From assembly GCA_027596075.1 (NCBI GenBank), contig JADGJC010000005.1, forward strand, positions 124,001 to 188,000: a DNA stretch of 64,000 nucleotides, in the 5' to 3' direction. The translations under genes were made by a program, and so were the position numbers. The first letter of the stretch is position 1. Each line of letters begins with the position of its first letter. The notes beneath the pieces were generated by a model that searched no databases, was not told where the DNA came from, and saw only the letters and a program-made list of their open reading frames with translations. This DNA is from Rhizophlyctis rosea (taxonomy: Eukaryota; Chytridiomycota; Chytridiomycetes; Rhizophlyctidales; Rhizophlyctidaceae). Below are positions 26,710-36,993 of this stretch, piece by piece.

Positions 26710-26987
26710 TTCAGGAGACTTCCATGATTGCTGCCCACAGATTTAGGAAAGGACGTTTAAAGGGCTGGACATGATATTTCATTGTATATGCATTTTGTTC
26801 CATTGTACGTATGACTGAATCGAAAGTTTTTTTGAACAAGTCACATGAGAAATGCTGTCTTTGCAAACATGACAAAAGCTCAACTACAAAAGCAAGTCAA
26901 GAAAATGAACACACAAGGTGGCTGGCTCACAATCCTCACAATGCTCATCCTCTTGGTAATCCTCCAAGGAAGAAATTCATTAGTGGC

Positions 26988-27235
26988 CTGAATGTTTTGG
27001 GAAACTTCAAAAGAAGTTGCTTCATTTTTCAAGACGTCTTGAATCCGCCATGCGTACAATGGCGAAGGACTGATTATGAAAATCGAACATTGTAATGCAA
27101 AGGGTAGGAGGTCTGAATGTTTTGGGAAACTTCAAAAGAAGTAGCTTCATTTTTCGTGACGTCTTGAAGCCGCCATGCGTACAATGGCGAAGGACTGATT
27201 ATGAAAATCAAACATTGTAATGCAAAGGGTAGGCA
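26988..27235. repeat. 125-bp tandem duplication rich in palindromes
   Basis: Two near-identical copies at 26988-27112 and 27113-27235. Copy 1 contains three self-complementary pieces: AACTTC-AAAA-GAAGTT (27003-27018), the perfect 16-bp palindrome TTCAAGACGTCTTGAA (27028-27043), and CGCCAT...ATGGCG (27046-27064). In copy 2 the middle palindrome has changed to TTCGTGACGTCTTGAA. The copies differ at only a few positions, so the duplication is recent. Confidence 0.85.
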
Positions 27236-27438
27236 GGATGATAACCGGAGTTGTAAAGCGATGGTCCGATGGTATAGAATGTTTCTGGCAGGAGTTGGAC
27301 CTGCGCAGCATGAAAGCCGAAGCTCATCGCTGCCTGCCCAGCAAAAACCAAAAAAAGAAGTGACGTCCCGCAACCAGAGACGGGGGATCACCGCATCAAC
27401 AACGGCCAAACTTTTGTATCCCCAGAATGCAGAGCATG

Positions 27439-27591
27439 CTCTCCCGGAACGAAGAGAGTCTTCAGTATTGGAGCTCTCCCAGGGCGAAGAGAGACTTGAG
27501 GTGCTTTCCCGGAACGAAGAAAGACTTGAGTATTGTTGCTTTCCCGGAACGAGGAAAGACTTCAGTAGATGCTCCCCCGAAACGAAGAGAG
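27439..27591. repeat. Array of five 20-nt hairpins
   Basis: Units at 27439-27458, 27474-27493, 27504-27523, 27539-27558 and 27572-27591, spaced 30-35 bp. Each reads CTYTC-(10 nt)-GARAG. Units 1 and 2 pair CTCTC with GAGAG; units 3 and 4 pair CTTTC with GAAAG. Unit 5 has one mismatch. Loops are close to CCGGAACGAA. Each is followed by a variant of ACTTGAGTA. Confidence 0.8.
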
Positions 27592-28340
27592 ACTTGAGTA
27601 GTCGGCCAAAGGCCTCATAGCAACCCCAAAGCGGCAAGCGTGCAGCCATGTCCAATTACCCTCCCAGAGACCTCCGGCCGGCGGCGGACGCTAGCCCCCG
27701 GAAGTATGTGGAGAAAGGACCCTTTATAACCGTTAGGAAATGCAGACGCTGAGCTGCTCTTCCTCCACTGTGCAGCCCTCGAGTTGCTCAGCTGCACTCG
27801 TCGGATACCACCACCAACTCAAACCTTCCCGCATTGGCTTAGGCTAGCCCAGCAGGAAGAGCCATCAGCTCACGCTGACAGTTGCAACCACCTTCACCAC
27901 CCATTTGCTCGGACTAGCGGGTGATGAAGGGAGCCGGAGTTGGAGAGTGGCGACGTCGTTGGGCGTCCCGACGGTCTAATTGCAGATCTGTCGAAATGTT
28001 TGGGGCAAGAAAGAAGCAAGCCTGTCACACAGCCCAAAGCGAAGTCGAATTTCATGCTGACAAATAATAGATGCTCACACGCCAATCAAATTGGAAACAC
28101 GTGTCTTCCTAAGGTTAGTGATATTGATGCTGATGATGATTGCAACAAGCTGAAATTCCTCCCAGGATCCAAAATCAGAGTTGCTGGTGCTTCTTTCTTC
28201 TTTCCCACGTCGGTGCGAAATTTGTTGATCTTATATCAAGCAAAGCAGCCGATCGGAAAGAAAATCATTGCGCGGAAGTCAATTGCATATACTATCGATT
28301 GAGGAGCACTTCATACCCTGAACTTCTTTTGTCTGCCCAA

Positions 28341-30596
28341 ATGTACGGGTCCACTACGGGAACCAACAACATCCCTCTGGGTACCCGCCGCAAGCGAGGT
28401 GGTGGCGGTGGGGATGACGACGGCCAGTCCAGCTCATACTCGTATGGAGGTGACAGCAGCTCTTACAGTTATGGAGATGCGTCGAGGAATGGAAACGATT
28501 CCAACGGTCAGTCCGCCACTTATGCGGAGTCGAAGATCAAGCAAGAAGGTATAGCATAACGGTCTCACTTTTCTTTTCTTTTTTCGGTATGGATGCTGTA
28601 GGCTGCTAGACAGCGGAAAATGGCTGTGCAAGTGTTTGGAGCGGGAACGTCACGGCTGTTGCCCATATTGGGGTTTGGCTTTGCGCACTAGCAATGTGCG
28701 TGGCCACGCTCTTGTTGTTGACTAATTTGACAAGTTGCTAACCATTATAACGCACTCCTTCTTTTTTAACTCCTAATATGCGACTCTTCGATTCGAATTT
28801 TACCGAATTTTTTGCGTCTCTCTATATCGTTTATTCCCATCTTATAGTGACAGATGCAGATGCAGACAGGGAAGGACGTCCACGCAAGCGCCGGTCGCGC
28901 TGGGGCAAGGAGGAATCCAAGATCAACATTCCGGGACTTCCCACTACGTTGCCGTCTGGTCTGTCCCAAGAACAGATCGATGGCTACGTCATTCACATGC
29001 GACTGGAAGAAATCAACAGGAAGCTTCGGGTTGGTGACTTCATTCCGGACGAGAGGTATGATGCTCGTGCGAATGGTTGAAAATATTTATATTTTACTAA
29101 CAAGTCTTGCAGCCAAAGGTCTCCTTCTCCTGAACCGGTTTACGGTCCGGACGGCAAGCGTATCAACACCCGTGAGTTCCGGTACCGGAAGAAGTTGGAA
29201 GATGAGCGGCACAAGCTCGTCGAGGAAGGCATCAGGAAGGTGCCTGGGTTCAGGCCTCCTGCCGACTACAAAAAGCCAACGAAGGTGTCCGACAAGTTGT
29301 ACATCCCAGTGAAGGACTACCCCGAAATCAATTTCATTGGGCAATTGATTGGTAAGATTTGGTACTTTTCCTGCTGTTCCCATGAAATCATGCTTAAAGG
29401 AGTTTGTACTTAGGTCCTCGTGGTACAACATTGAAGAGAATTGAATCGGAATCTGGTGCCAAAATCAGTATCAGAGGCAAGGGTTCCGTCAAGGAAGGGA
29501 AATCTCGTATGGACGGTGCTCTCGCGCCCGGTGAAGAAGACGATCTTCATTGCTTGGTCACTGCCGACTCGGAAGAGAAGGTCCGCATCGCGATGAAGGA
29601 AATTGAGAAAGTGATTGAGACGGTACGTCTCCTCCCATTGCAATGGTAATTGTGACATGTTGCTAACAAGACGGATGTAGGCTGCGAGTGTTCCCGAAGG
29701 CCAAAATGAGCTGAAACGGATGCAACTCCGCTACTTGGCTGAGCTCAACGGGACACTGAGAGACGACGAGAACCAGATTTGCCCCAATTGCGGTGCCACT
29801 GGCCACCGTGGATTCGAATGTCCGGAGAAGAGCAACTACACGGCCAATCTCATCTGCAGGATCTGTGGGGGAGCTGGACACATTGCCAGGGGTAAGTTTA
29901 TCATAACAATTTCAACTGCGTCGATCATGTGTTGATGGTTTCATCCCCTATAGATTGTAGGGAAAGAGACAACCCGCAAAAGTTGCAAGAAGCTGCTCAG
30001 CGCGACGAACAGATGGACAATGAGTACGCGAACTTGATGGCCGAGCTTGGTGAAGGCGCCCCTGGAGCTGCACCGCGTGCGGTAAGTTAACAATGAATGT
30101 TGTGCTTGATTGAGCTGTTTCTCAACTACTTGATATATAGGGTCATTACGGTCCTCCAAAAGGAGGTGCTCCTGGCGGTGCTGGAGGTTCGCGGCCTCCG
30201 TGGGCAGCTGGTGGGGATTCTGGTTCCGCTCCGCCGCCATGGGCAAGGAGGGACGACGGACCTCCTGGAGGGGGTGGTCACGCACCTTGGCAGCAACAGC
30301 AGTATCAACAGGAATTGCCCCCTGGATTCTCCGCTGCCCCTGGTGGGCCCCCACCTCCGCCTGGCATGGGAGCGGCTCCTCCGTCATGGAATGCTCCTCC
30401 ACCGCCTGGTGCAGGTTATGGAGCTCCGTCGTACGCCCCGCCGCCGCCGATGGCTCCTTACGGTGGTGGTGGTTATGGTGCTGCCCCGCCTCCACCCCCG
30501 CCAGCATGGCACCCTCCACCGCCTCCGCCCCCGATGCAACCACCACCGCCCCCTCCCCCAAGTCAACAACCGCCCCCACCTCCGCCTCCCTACTGA
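28341..30596 (+). CDS. SF1/MSL5: Branchpoint-binding protein, splicing factor 1
   Basis: Recognises the intron branchpoint in early spliceosome assembly, with U2AF. Exon 1 is 28341-28548 (Gly/Ser/Tyr-rich); an intron ending at 28853 leads to [17 protein letters not shown], the conserved U2AF65-binding ULM-type basic-Trp motif. Next comes the SF1 helix-hairpin ([22 protein letters not shown]) and [20 protein letters not shown]. The KH-Qua2 domain has [17 protein letters not shown] and [15 protein letters not shown]. Two CCHC zinc knuckles follow: [15 protein letters not shown] and [14 protein letters not shown], the second split by an intron at about 29891-29953. The C-terminus is a proline-rich tail, including runs of 5-8 Pro. 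Seven exons; about 540 residues. Confidence 0.95.
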
Positions 30597-30943
30597 TCAT
30601 CCATCGCAGCTGTGGGGAAGGGTCGTCAAATCTGCAATTCGGTTTTTCAATAATCTTGAGGTCCAGCAGATGGAAGGAGTGACTGTTTTGAAAAGGTGTT
30701 TGTGCATGTCGTAAATACATGATGTAAAATGTAATGAAGGAAGCTGTCATATTTTCATTTTGTTGTGCTGATGGATGAGAACAAGCGACAAGGAGGTGCC
30801 AATGGCATTCCAAGCGATTGTTGCCAATAAAGATATCACACTGCCAATATGCCCAAACCATTCATATTATTATTCAGACAAGAGATACGTCCCTCGATGG
30901 AGTTAAGTGTCCAACCATATTACACCCCACCCCTCACCAATTT
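30597..30943. other. Convergent 3' flank
   Basis: About 350 bp between the convergent SF1 and PP2C genes, AT-rich. Nothing else is seen. Confidence 0.4.
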
Positions 30944-32308
30944 TCATTGTTGCCACTTCAGAAAGAGGACGAGAACGGTCGTGTTATCCGCGCCTGGTGC
31001 CTAGGATACGAAACTAGACTGTCAGTTTCAACACCCACATGTGCCCACCAAAACCATTCAAAGAACAATTGCGAATTAGGTTGCAACCAAAACTTTACCT
31101 CCCCACACTTCTCCGCAAACACCTGGGCGATCTGCTGGGCGGATTTGCCTTGCGATCTGAGTTCCGCAACCTGTTTTGGGAACATATCTCATCAGACGGG
31201 ACATTTGCGTTGGAAGTTTCGTCAATACAAAAACTTACGGCGGGTATCAAACCGTATTCGTCTACATAGCCCCACAAGCCGTCTGATGCGAGGATGACGA
31301 ATTCGTGGGAGGGGTCTAGGGGTATCGAGGAGATGTGGGGTTCCTGGTGTTGGGTTTGGTGAGGAGCCTGTGAGCAAAAAACATGGAGCAAATGTCAATT
31401 CAACGTACGGGTGAAATCCAGTCACCTGGAGCCTGAGTGAGAGAATAGGTCATTTAGAACACGACCAGCAAGATCCAACTGCAAAAACGGGAAACTGTTG
31501 CAAGCAAACCAACAAAATTTACCTCATTCCTTGGCTCCTTAAAATCAAAATCTCCCAACGCTCTCGACATGTTAATTGCATGACCGGTCGTAACGACCCG
31601 ATCCTTCCGGACGGTCGCGTTGGCTTCTGCGAGGCGCTTTGCTTCCGTTTCGTCGGTTACCTGGTGTGGGATTTGGTGAGGATATGACGAATTACTGATA
31701 GCTGGCAACGTAAACTGTTTACCTTGTGGTCCTTGCTCAATCTGACGACGTTATACATGGCGACACCCTTCTCGTTGGTGCCTTGTTTTTGCGCCACGAC
31801 GGCGCGGGAGTCTCCGACGTTGGCGACGACTGGAGGTGTTTCGTGTCAGATAGTGTTAACAATGAGGTATTGTGGTTTCCCATCCAATCATCCCAGAACA
31901 AGGCGAGATGAACTCAAAGCAACGAAAATCTCAAATGCGGCCCCCACACAACTTACACAACTGCGTCCCATTGATAACAGCAACCGTAGCAGTAGTACCT
32001 CCCCTCGCCACCCCCTTCCCAAGCGCAATCTGCTCCTCCATCTTCCGATCCTCCTCCAAAAACGCCTCCCGCAACGCCTTATCAATCCGACCTTCGTTCC
32101 ACGATGGCTGAGTCTTCAGCACACCGGAAAAGGTCTTAGCGGCATGCGAGGAGTAGGCGCCGGAGCCGTGACCGTCAAAGACCATGTAAATGGATGGGTT
32201 GTTGGAGGGGGTTTCGTCCATGGCGTATTCATCTTCTTGGTATTTTCGGGAGCCTTGGACCCGGGCGACCCCCTTTTCGATTTGGTAGGTGGCGGTTTGG
32301 CTCGGCAT
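30944..32308 (-). CDS. PP2C-type Ser/Thr phosphatase, soluble
   Basis: Starts at ATG 32308 (MPSQTATYQIEKG) and stops at 30946-30944. Motifs in order: GSRKYQEDEYA, MVFDGHGSGAYSSH (metal-binding Asp), GGTTATVAVINGTQL, VANVGDSRAVVAQ, VVRLSKDHK, INMSRALGDFDFK, FVILASDGLWGYVDE, and at the end ADNTTVLVLFLKW in place of the usual R-D-D/N-T final Asp motif. At least six exons. About 330 residues, with no leader or membrane segment, so probably cytosolic or nuclear. A second PP2C gene lies about 9 kb away (20425-22220) but is only distantly similar. Confidence 0.85.
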
Positions 32309-32890
32309 GGTGTGGGGTTTCTGTGCGTATGTTATGGGGCTGGGAAAGTCGTGGTTGTTATGTTGATATGTGTAAATGTGTGTTATGTGTGGTATGCGGC
32401 TCCTACTGTGACTGTTAGATGACGGCGAGATGCTTCTTGTTAGTATGAGAGGAATTCACAAAATGGGCGCGGATAAACATGTGAATCACCACCTGCAACT
32501 TACCGTCGAGTATTATAGTTTCAGACGTTTTGCGGAAGAGGGGGTCCTCCTGCCACCCTCCAGGATATATACACTTACGCAATTGCCAAACCCTTCGGTG
32601 GGGAGCGTGGGAAACGTTCTACCTACTAAAGAAGCAGCGCGTCATTCTGAAGGCACGGCAGAGCATGTGGCGTGACTTGGAAACAGGTGCCACCAACCCG
32701 GAAAGTGCAGCTGTCAATCATCGCGCACCGACGTCATCGCCTTCTGCCCTCCGTGTATGGCGCAGCAGGGTCCAGCTGTGATAACTCTGAGAGTTCGCCT
32801 GATGGAATCGGTGACGACTGGTCCTATTTCCCAATATCCAATTCTATGAAGGAGAGGGCACATGGTACGTACCCATTCTGTTTAGCCACT

Positions 32891-32963
32891 GCTAAGAGAT
32901 ACTCGGCCTGTCTCCGGCCGTGGGATCTTCGTGGAGGGAGGGGCATGCTGAGTATCTCTTAGC
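32891..32963. repeat. Perfect 14-bp inverted repeat with inner hairpin
   Basis: GCTAAGAGATACTC at 32891-32904 is matched by its exact reverse complement at 32950-32963, with a 45-nt spacer. Inside the spacer CGGCC (32904-32908) pairs with GGCCG (32916-32920). The whole could fold as a 73-nt stem with an inner arm. It could be a tiny terminal-inverted-repeat element or a hairpin RNA. Confidence 0.7.
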
Positions 32964-33279
32964 GCCTAACATGAGTACAATGGGAGGATGAATTGGAAGC
33001 CAAGTGGTCAGCCAAGACCATCATGCTCATTTTGACATTTTGGCTGTTCTGCCATTCAAAGTCCTCCATCTCGCCATAGTTGCATTGAATTCATTGATAA
33101 GGGAATGAACACGCGAGGCAAGGAGTTTTGTCTGCTGACGTCCAAAATACTAGTCAGTTGTTTGACTGCGTTGATATCTCATCAAGCTCGCAAATCCGAA
33201 CAGCTCCTCCTCTGGAAACCACGGAGCGCTGCAAGCAGTGTTTAAACATTGCCGGCGCTGCCACAGCGCCCGCTGACAG

Positions 33280-34060
33280 CGCTGGCAAAGCAGGCTGTAT
33301 GCAGCACTGTCCGCAGCACTGTTGGAGGATGCTGGTGCGGGGCTGCTACAGTGCTGTTTCCACTTTTGACTTCACTTAAAAAACAAATGTTGCAGTAGTC
33401 TCAATTTGTTGTAATGTTGTAGTGGACGTCAGGGCAGAACTGCAACTCAATCGCCCACAGTGCCAGAGCCTTACTGCCAACAGGGCTGTAGCTGCAATGT
33501 TGGAGGGCAATGCAGGCAGCGTCACGCTGCCAAGCATTGTTGGGTATCGCATATCGACGGCGCCACACAAGCAGGGCCCCATAGCAGCAACAGCAATCTT
33601 CTTTACTAATGGGTGGTCTCTGGAGGCCGGCGATGTGCGCAAGATCAAGAATGCGGATTTGAGTTACGAAAAGACAGGAGGGTGGACCTGTCAAAATGGA
33701 ACACGATTCCCCGCTCCCTTGGTGCAACCTTTGCATTTTCTGGTGATATAGTACCTGCACGGGCGGGTAACAACGCCAGGACTGCGAAAGAACACGCTGG
33801 CAGCGCGGGCATGGTCGACTGTATGCAGCGCTGTTGAAGGTGCTGCTGCAGCACTGCCTTTGAATTTCATCCAAACAAGAAACAACATTTGCTTACTTTA
33901 CAATAGTTGTATGTAATGACATGGTCGAAGTGGTGCAGCCTGGATTTGAACTGAGTCTGTGCGCGTTTTCTGTTGCGGCGTAGGCCCTGCCAGCAGGGCT
34001 GCAGGTGCAATGTTAGAGGGCGATGCATGCAGTCCAAACATCGCAAGGCACCATTAGGCG
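33280..34060. repeat. Two diverged direct copies of a GCTG-rich unit
   Basis: Copy A lies at about 33280-33545 and copy B at about 33800-34060. Shared landmarks in the same order: GCTGGCA, TGTATGCAGC[A/G]CTGT, then after about 120-200 bp GCAGGGCTG / ACAGGGCTG with AGCTGCAATGTT or AGGTGCAATGTT and GAGGGC[A/G]ATGCA. The copies are clearly related but degraded. No coding capacity is evident. Confidence 0.55.
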
Positions 34061-34171
34061 CTATTTGTTCCTTCTACGCATTTGACCGCGTTGCCTCGAT
34101 TGATAGCCAATCCGAGCAGCATGAAAACTCCAGTGGATTAATGTTTCACTCCAAATCTATTCGCAAACCCA

Positions 34172-34860
34172 TCAGACAATCAAACGTCCTTCTTCCTCCA
34201 AGTGCGCCGCTGCCCAATCTGCCGCCTCCCTTCCCGACTGGAGTTGTCGTGTGAACCGTCTAATGAACGATCCAGTCAATATCGTCAAGCGCCAGATCCG
34301 AAAGATTTCTCATAATAGTACCTGCAAACAGGCGAAATAGGCTTCTCAAGCTCGAATTCCGTAATGACGTCCCAGAACAACCCGAAGCTGTTAACAGTTG
34401 AGTTGTTTAACAACGACCAGTGCAAAGGTGATAACCAAGGGAGGGGTTTCGAAAGAGATAGTGCACTCACCGGTCAAGGTCGTCAATAAGGAGGTCACTG
34501 CCCCAGTTTGACTCCAAAAAGACCTAAAAGAACAGTGTCGCCAATATGGGCATCCAGTCAGAAGCATGGATAAACAATACCAAGCTACGCCCCGCAAAAT
34601 TAGCAGCTCAGACTGGCCGCCAACCAAGCCCACCTCCCCAAATAACCCACCTTCTTATCATCAACGTTAGCATACTCAAAGAGCATCGCGAGGACTTTCT
34701 CCTCGATTTGAGTTTTTGTCCAGATTTTGGCGGGAGGAAGGTCTTTGAGGTAGAACGTTCGGGAAAGTTGGCTGGAGGATGGGAGGAGCACTCGGGTGCT
34801 GGTTCTTTGGAAGGTTTGGCGGGCCGGTCTGGGGACCGTTCGGAGAAGGGAGCGCAACAT
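34172..34860 (-). CDS. Mitochondrial ACP-fold protein lacking the phosphopantetheine serine (mL50 candidate)
   Basis: Four exons. Exon 1 from ATG 34860 encodes a basic mitochondrial presequence (MLRSLLRTVPRPARQTF) and helix I, QIEEKVLAMLFEYANVDDKK. Exon 2 (about 34526-34474) gives VFLESNWGSDLLIDDLDR. Exon 3 gives FGLFWDVITEFELEKPI. The last exon, after a 63-nt intron ending CATTAG at about 34258, gives RRFTRQLQSGREAADWAAAHL and stops at 34172. The pattern aligns over its length with mitochondrial acyl carrier proteins, but the DSL serine is Asp (IDDLD). It therefore cannot carry 4'-phosphopantetheine. The mitoribosomal protein mL50 also has an ACP-like fold and is the best alternative. CACGTG at about 34983 lies in the promoter. 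Confidence 0.6.
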
Positions 34861-35454
34861 CTTGGTTGGATAGGGCCGGGTAGGGGTGGGTCGGAAAGGG
34901 ATGGAAGGTGGTGAAGATGGAGGGTGCGAAAATCGTTTGGTTGGCGTTTGGGAATTTGGTGGGGTTGCAATCGAGCCGATGACACGTGATTTGATTCGAT
35001 TCCAATCCAGTGCTGAAACGCGACTTCGCTTTGTGGCTGTAAATCAGACCCTGAAATTTGAATCCACTTTCTATAAATTCCCTCACCACCCCACAACCCT
35101 TGCTCCTTCTTCGTCCCCCACACAATTTCCCCGTGCACGATTCATCCACACATACGTCGCAATAGGCCTTTAACCCGATCTGTGTACGCCATGCAACACT
35201 GAGAACTGCAACCTGGGAATCGCCTGGTACTATCGCCACCTGGGAGTCGACCGGATCACAAACAGGGAGTTGCCCATGCTTTTGGGAGAATCTCAGTGCG
35301 TGAAATGACGGTAGAATCCCAACCGGAGAAAGGACAGGAGAATCTCAACCTGTGGGTCGCTTTGGAGCTGGCGGGGGTAGCTGTTTTTGCGCCACGCTCT
35401 CTGCATCGTGGGGTGTGGCATTTTCATTAACCTTCTCTTGGTTCTCTTTTGGAT

Positions 35455-35640
35455 ACTTCTCTCGGTCGTTCCCTCGGTCGTTCCCTCGGTCGGTCCCTCG
35501 GTCGTTCTCTCGTTCCCTTTCTCGTTCCCTTTCTCGTTCCTGCTCTCGTTCCCTCTCCCGTCCCTTCTCTCGGTCCTTCTCTCGGTCCTTCTCTCGGTCC
35601 TTCTCTCGGTCGTCTCTAGGTCTCGCTCCCTTGTTCGGCC
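35455..35640. repeat. Minisatellite of CTCGGTCGTTCC-like units
   Basis: Imperfect tandem units of about 12 bp built on CTCGGTCGTTCC and CTCGTTCCCTTT. The pattern yields long charged or Ser-rich ORFs on both strands (ERRTERRTERR, SRSFSRSFSRS). These are typical by-products of a repeat and not evidence for a gene. Confidence 0.75.
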
Positions 35641-35972
35641 CTTCTCTCGTGCGTCTCTTGGTCCTTTCTCGTTCCTCTCCTGTGTGCCTCTCTCGTTCCT
35701 CCCTCGTTCGTCTCCTGTGGTGTGGAAGTCAAAGCAAAGCGACCGTGAGACTCGGTGGCCACTGGCGACGGTGGACAAGTTAATCATTGGTTATGTCGAC
35801 CACAAGACATCGAAGCGGTCTGGGTTGCATTGGTTCACGCTCGTTCGTCTTCTCCTTCCTTTCTCGTCGTCTTCTCCTCCTACACTTCTTCCTCGTTTAG
35901 CCTTACCTTCTCCATGTTCTCCCACTAACTTTTTTTTCTCTTTCTCTCCCTTGGTCGTCTGACGACCACTTT

Positions 35973-36380
35973 GGAACCCTCTGATTTCCGCACCTCCTCA
36001 CATGGTCATCACGGTTCCGTGTACTCCTCCCGGTTTTCTATGGGTTGGTGTTGCACGTCTCGAGATCAATGATCTCAAACGAGGCAGCAGATAGGCTTTT
36101 TGATCTACGCTTGACGGCCTTTGTTAGGGCATCATATGTGGGTGAGCATGTGCGAGGTACCACAGGAACGAATCTCAAGACACCCTCAAGACCCCTGGAA
36201 CCCTCTGTTTTCCGCACGTCCCCACATGGTCTTCATGGTTCCGTGTACTCCCGCCGGTTTTCAATGGTGGAGTTGCACAGTCTCGAGATCAATGATCTCA
36301 AATGAGGCAGCAGACAGGCTTTCTTGACTTACGCCTGACCGCCTTTGTTAGGGCACATATCTGGGCGAGCATGTGCGGGG
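35973..36380. repeat. Direct duplication, 185 bp, period 224 bp
   Basis: Copy 1 at about 35973-36157 and copy 2 at about 36197-36380, roughly 85-90% identical by eye. Shared landmarks are GGAACCCTCTG, TTCCGTGTACTCC, the palindromic TCTCGAGATCAATGATCTCAA, GAGGCAGCAGA, and GAGCATGTGCG. No coding pattern is seen. Confidence 0.8.
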
Positions 36381-36415
36381 AAAGAAGCGAAAGCACGAGC
36401 TTTCATGACGACGAT

Positions 36416-36469
36416 GTGGAAGTCAGGCCACAACGACCGTTACAGCCGGTGGCTTCCTTTGGGAGCAAG
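36416..36469. repeat. Dispersed repeat, copy 1
   Basis: GTGGAAGTCAGGCCACAACG... with ACGACCGTTACAGCCGGTGG and GGCTTCCTTT. A related sequence lies at 48975-49035 and a more degenerate one at about 35717-35776. The shared core is CAACGACCGT(T/A)A(C/G)AGCCGGTGGC. Confidence 0.65.
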
Positions 36470-36993
36470 AACTTGTATATACATAACGGAGAAACCTGTA
36501 TACTTCGAAATATTATATCATACTTAAGGAAAGATTTCTTTTGCGTCTTCGACATGTCTTGATTTTCCGTATGGACATCCCCTCCATCTTCAGCACAACA
36601 TATTTACAACTGAGAATGGCCGCAAAACCCTTTGCGCGAAGTTCCATCTTATGTTTTTACTGATATGAGACAAGCACGCCGCCCCAACAGCAAATGCGTT
36701 TCCGTCCGCGCCAACCCAGTGCCTACTATCTGCAGTCTTACTGTCAAGAGATACTATTGAGTTTTGAACCTATGCGTTGATGCTGTCAATCCTGGCGAAT
36801 ATGGACATGGCAAGACGGCATGATCCCCACCTTACATGAGCGATTCCTAGAAGGCACGACAAAACCTAATGCATCGAAAACCGCTGCAAAGTGTCGGTGT
36901 ACATTTCCAAAAGCCCGTATTTCGTAAGGCTTGAATCCGCAGTAAGATGAGTAAAACTTGATCCATGTTCCTCAAAAGGCTAGGCCAAAAGAC

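Larger units (their letters stand above)
26710..28340. other. Repeat-bearing intergenic region
   Basis: About 1.6 kb between the Jen1-like and SF1 genes. It holds a 125-bp tandem duplication and an array of five small hairpins, annotated separately. A 193-residue minus-strand ORF across the repeats has no family resemblance and is taken as chance. Confidence 0.5.
32309..34171. other. Repeat-rich intergenic region
   Basis: About 1.9 kb. It contains a perfect 14-bp inverted repeat and two diverged copies of a GC-rich unit, annotated separately. A 157-residue minus-strand ORF (33401-33874) lies across the repeats; it has no recognisable domain. Confidence 0.45.
34861..36993. other. Low-complexity and repeat-rich intergenic region
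   Basis: About 2.1 kb. From 35210 to 35355 there are degenerate CTGGGA[A/G]TCG / GGGAGAATC repeats, including a small hairpin ACAGG...CCTGT (35334-35353). Then come a CTCGGTCGTTCC-type minisatellite and a 224-bp-period duplication, both annotated separately. No gene is supported. Confidence 0.5.

Noticed and set aside
27074..27655. 193-codon minus-strand ORF
   Set aside because: It runs through the 125-bp duplication and hairpin array and has no recognisable domain.
33401..33874. 157-codon minus-strand ORF
   Set aside because: It crosses two repeat units, starts at no clear ATG context, and shows no domain. It is most likely a by-product of the GC-rich repeats.
34676..35239. 187-codon minus-strand ORF upstream of the ACP-like gene
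   Set aside because: It overlaps the ACP-like exon 1 in another frame; the presequence-plus-ACP reading fits a known fold, whereas this ORF fits none.
35293..35787. Charged 164-codon minus-strand ORF with ERRTERR repeats, and its Ser/Arg-rich plus-strand counterparts
   Set aside because: All frames follow the 12-bp minisatellite; the low-complexity protein is a consequence of the DNA repeat.
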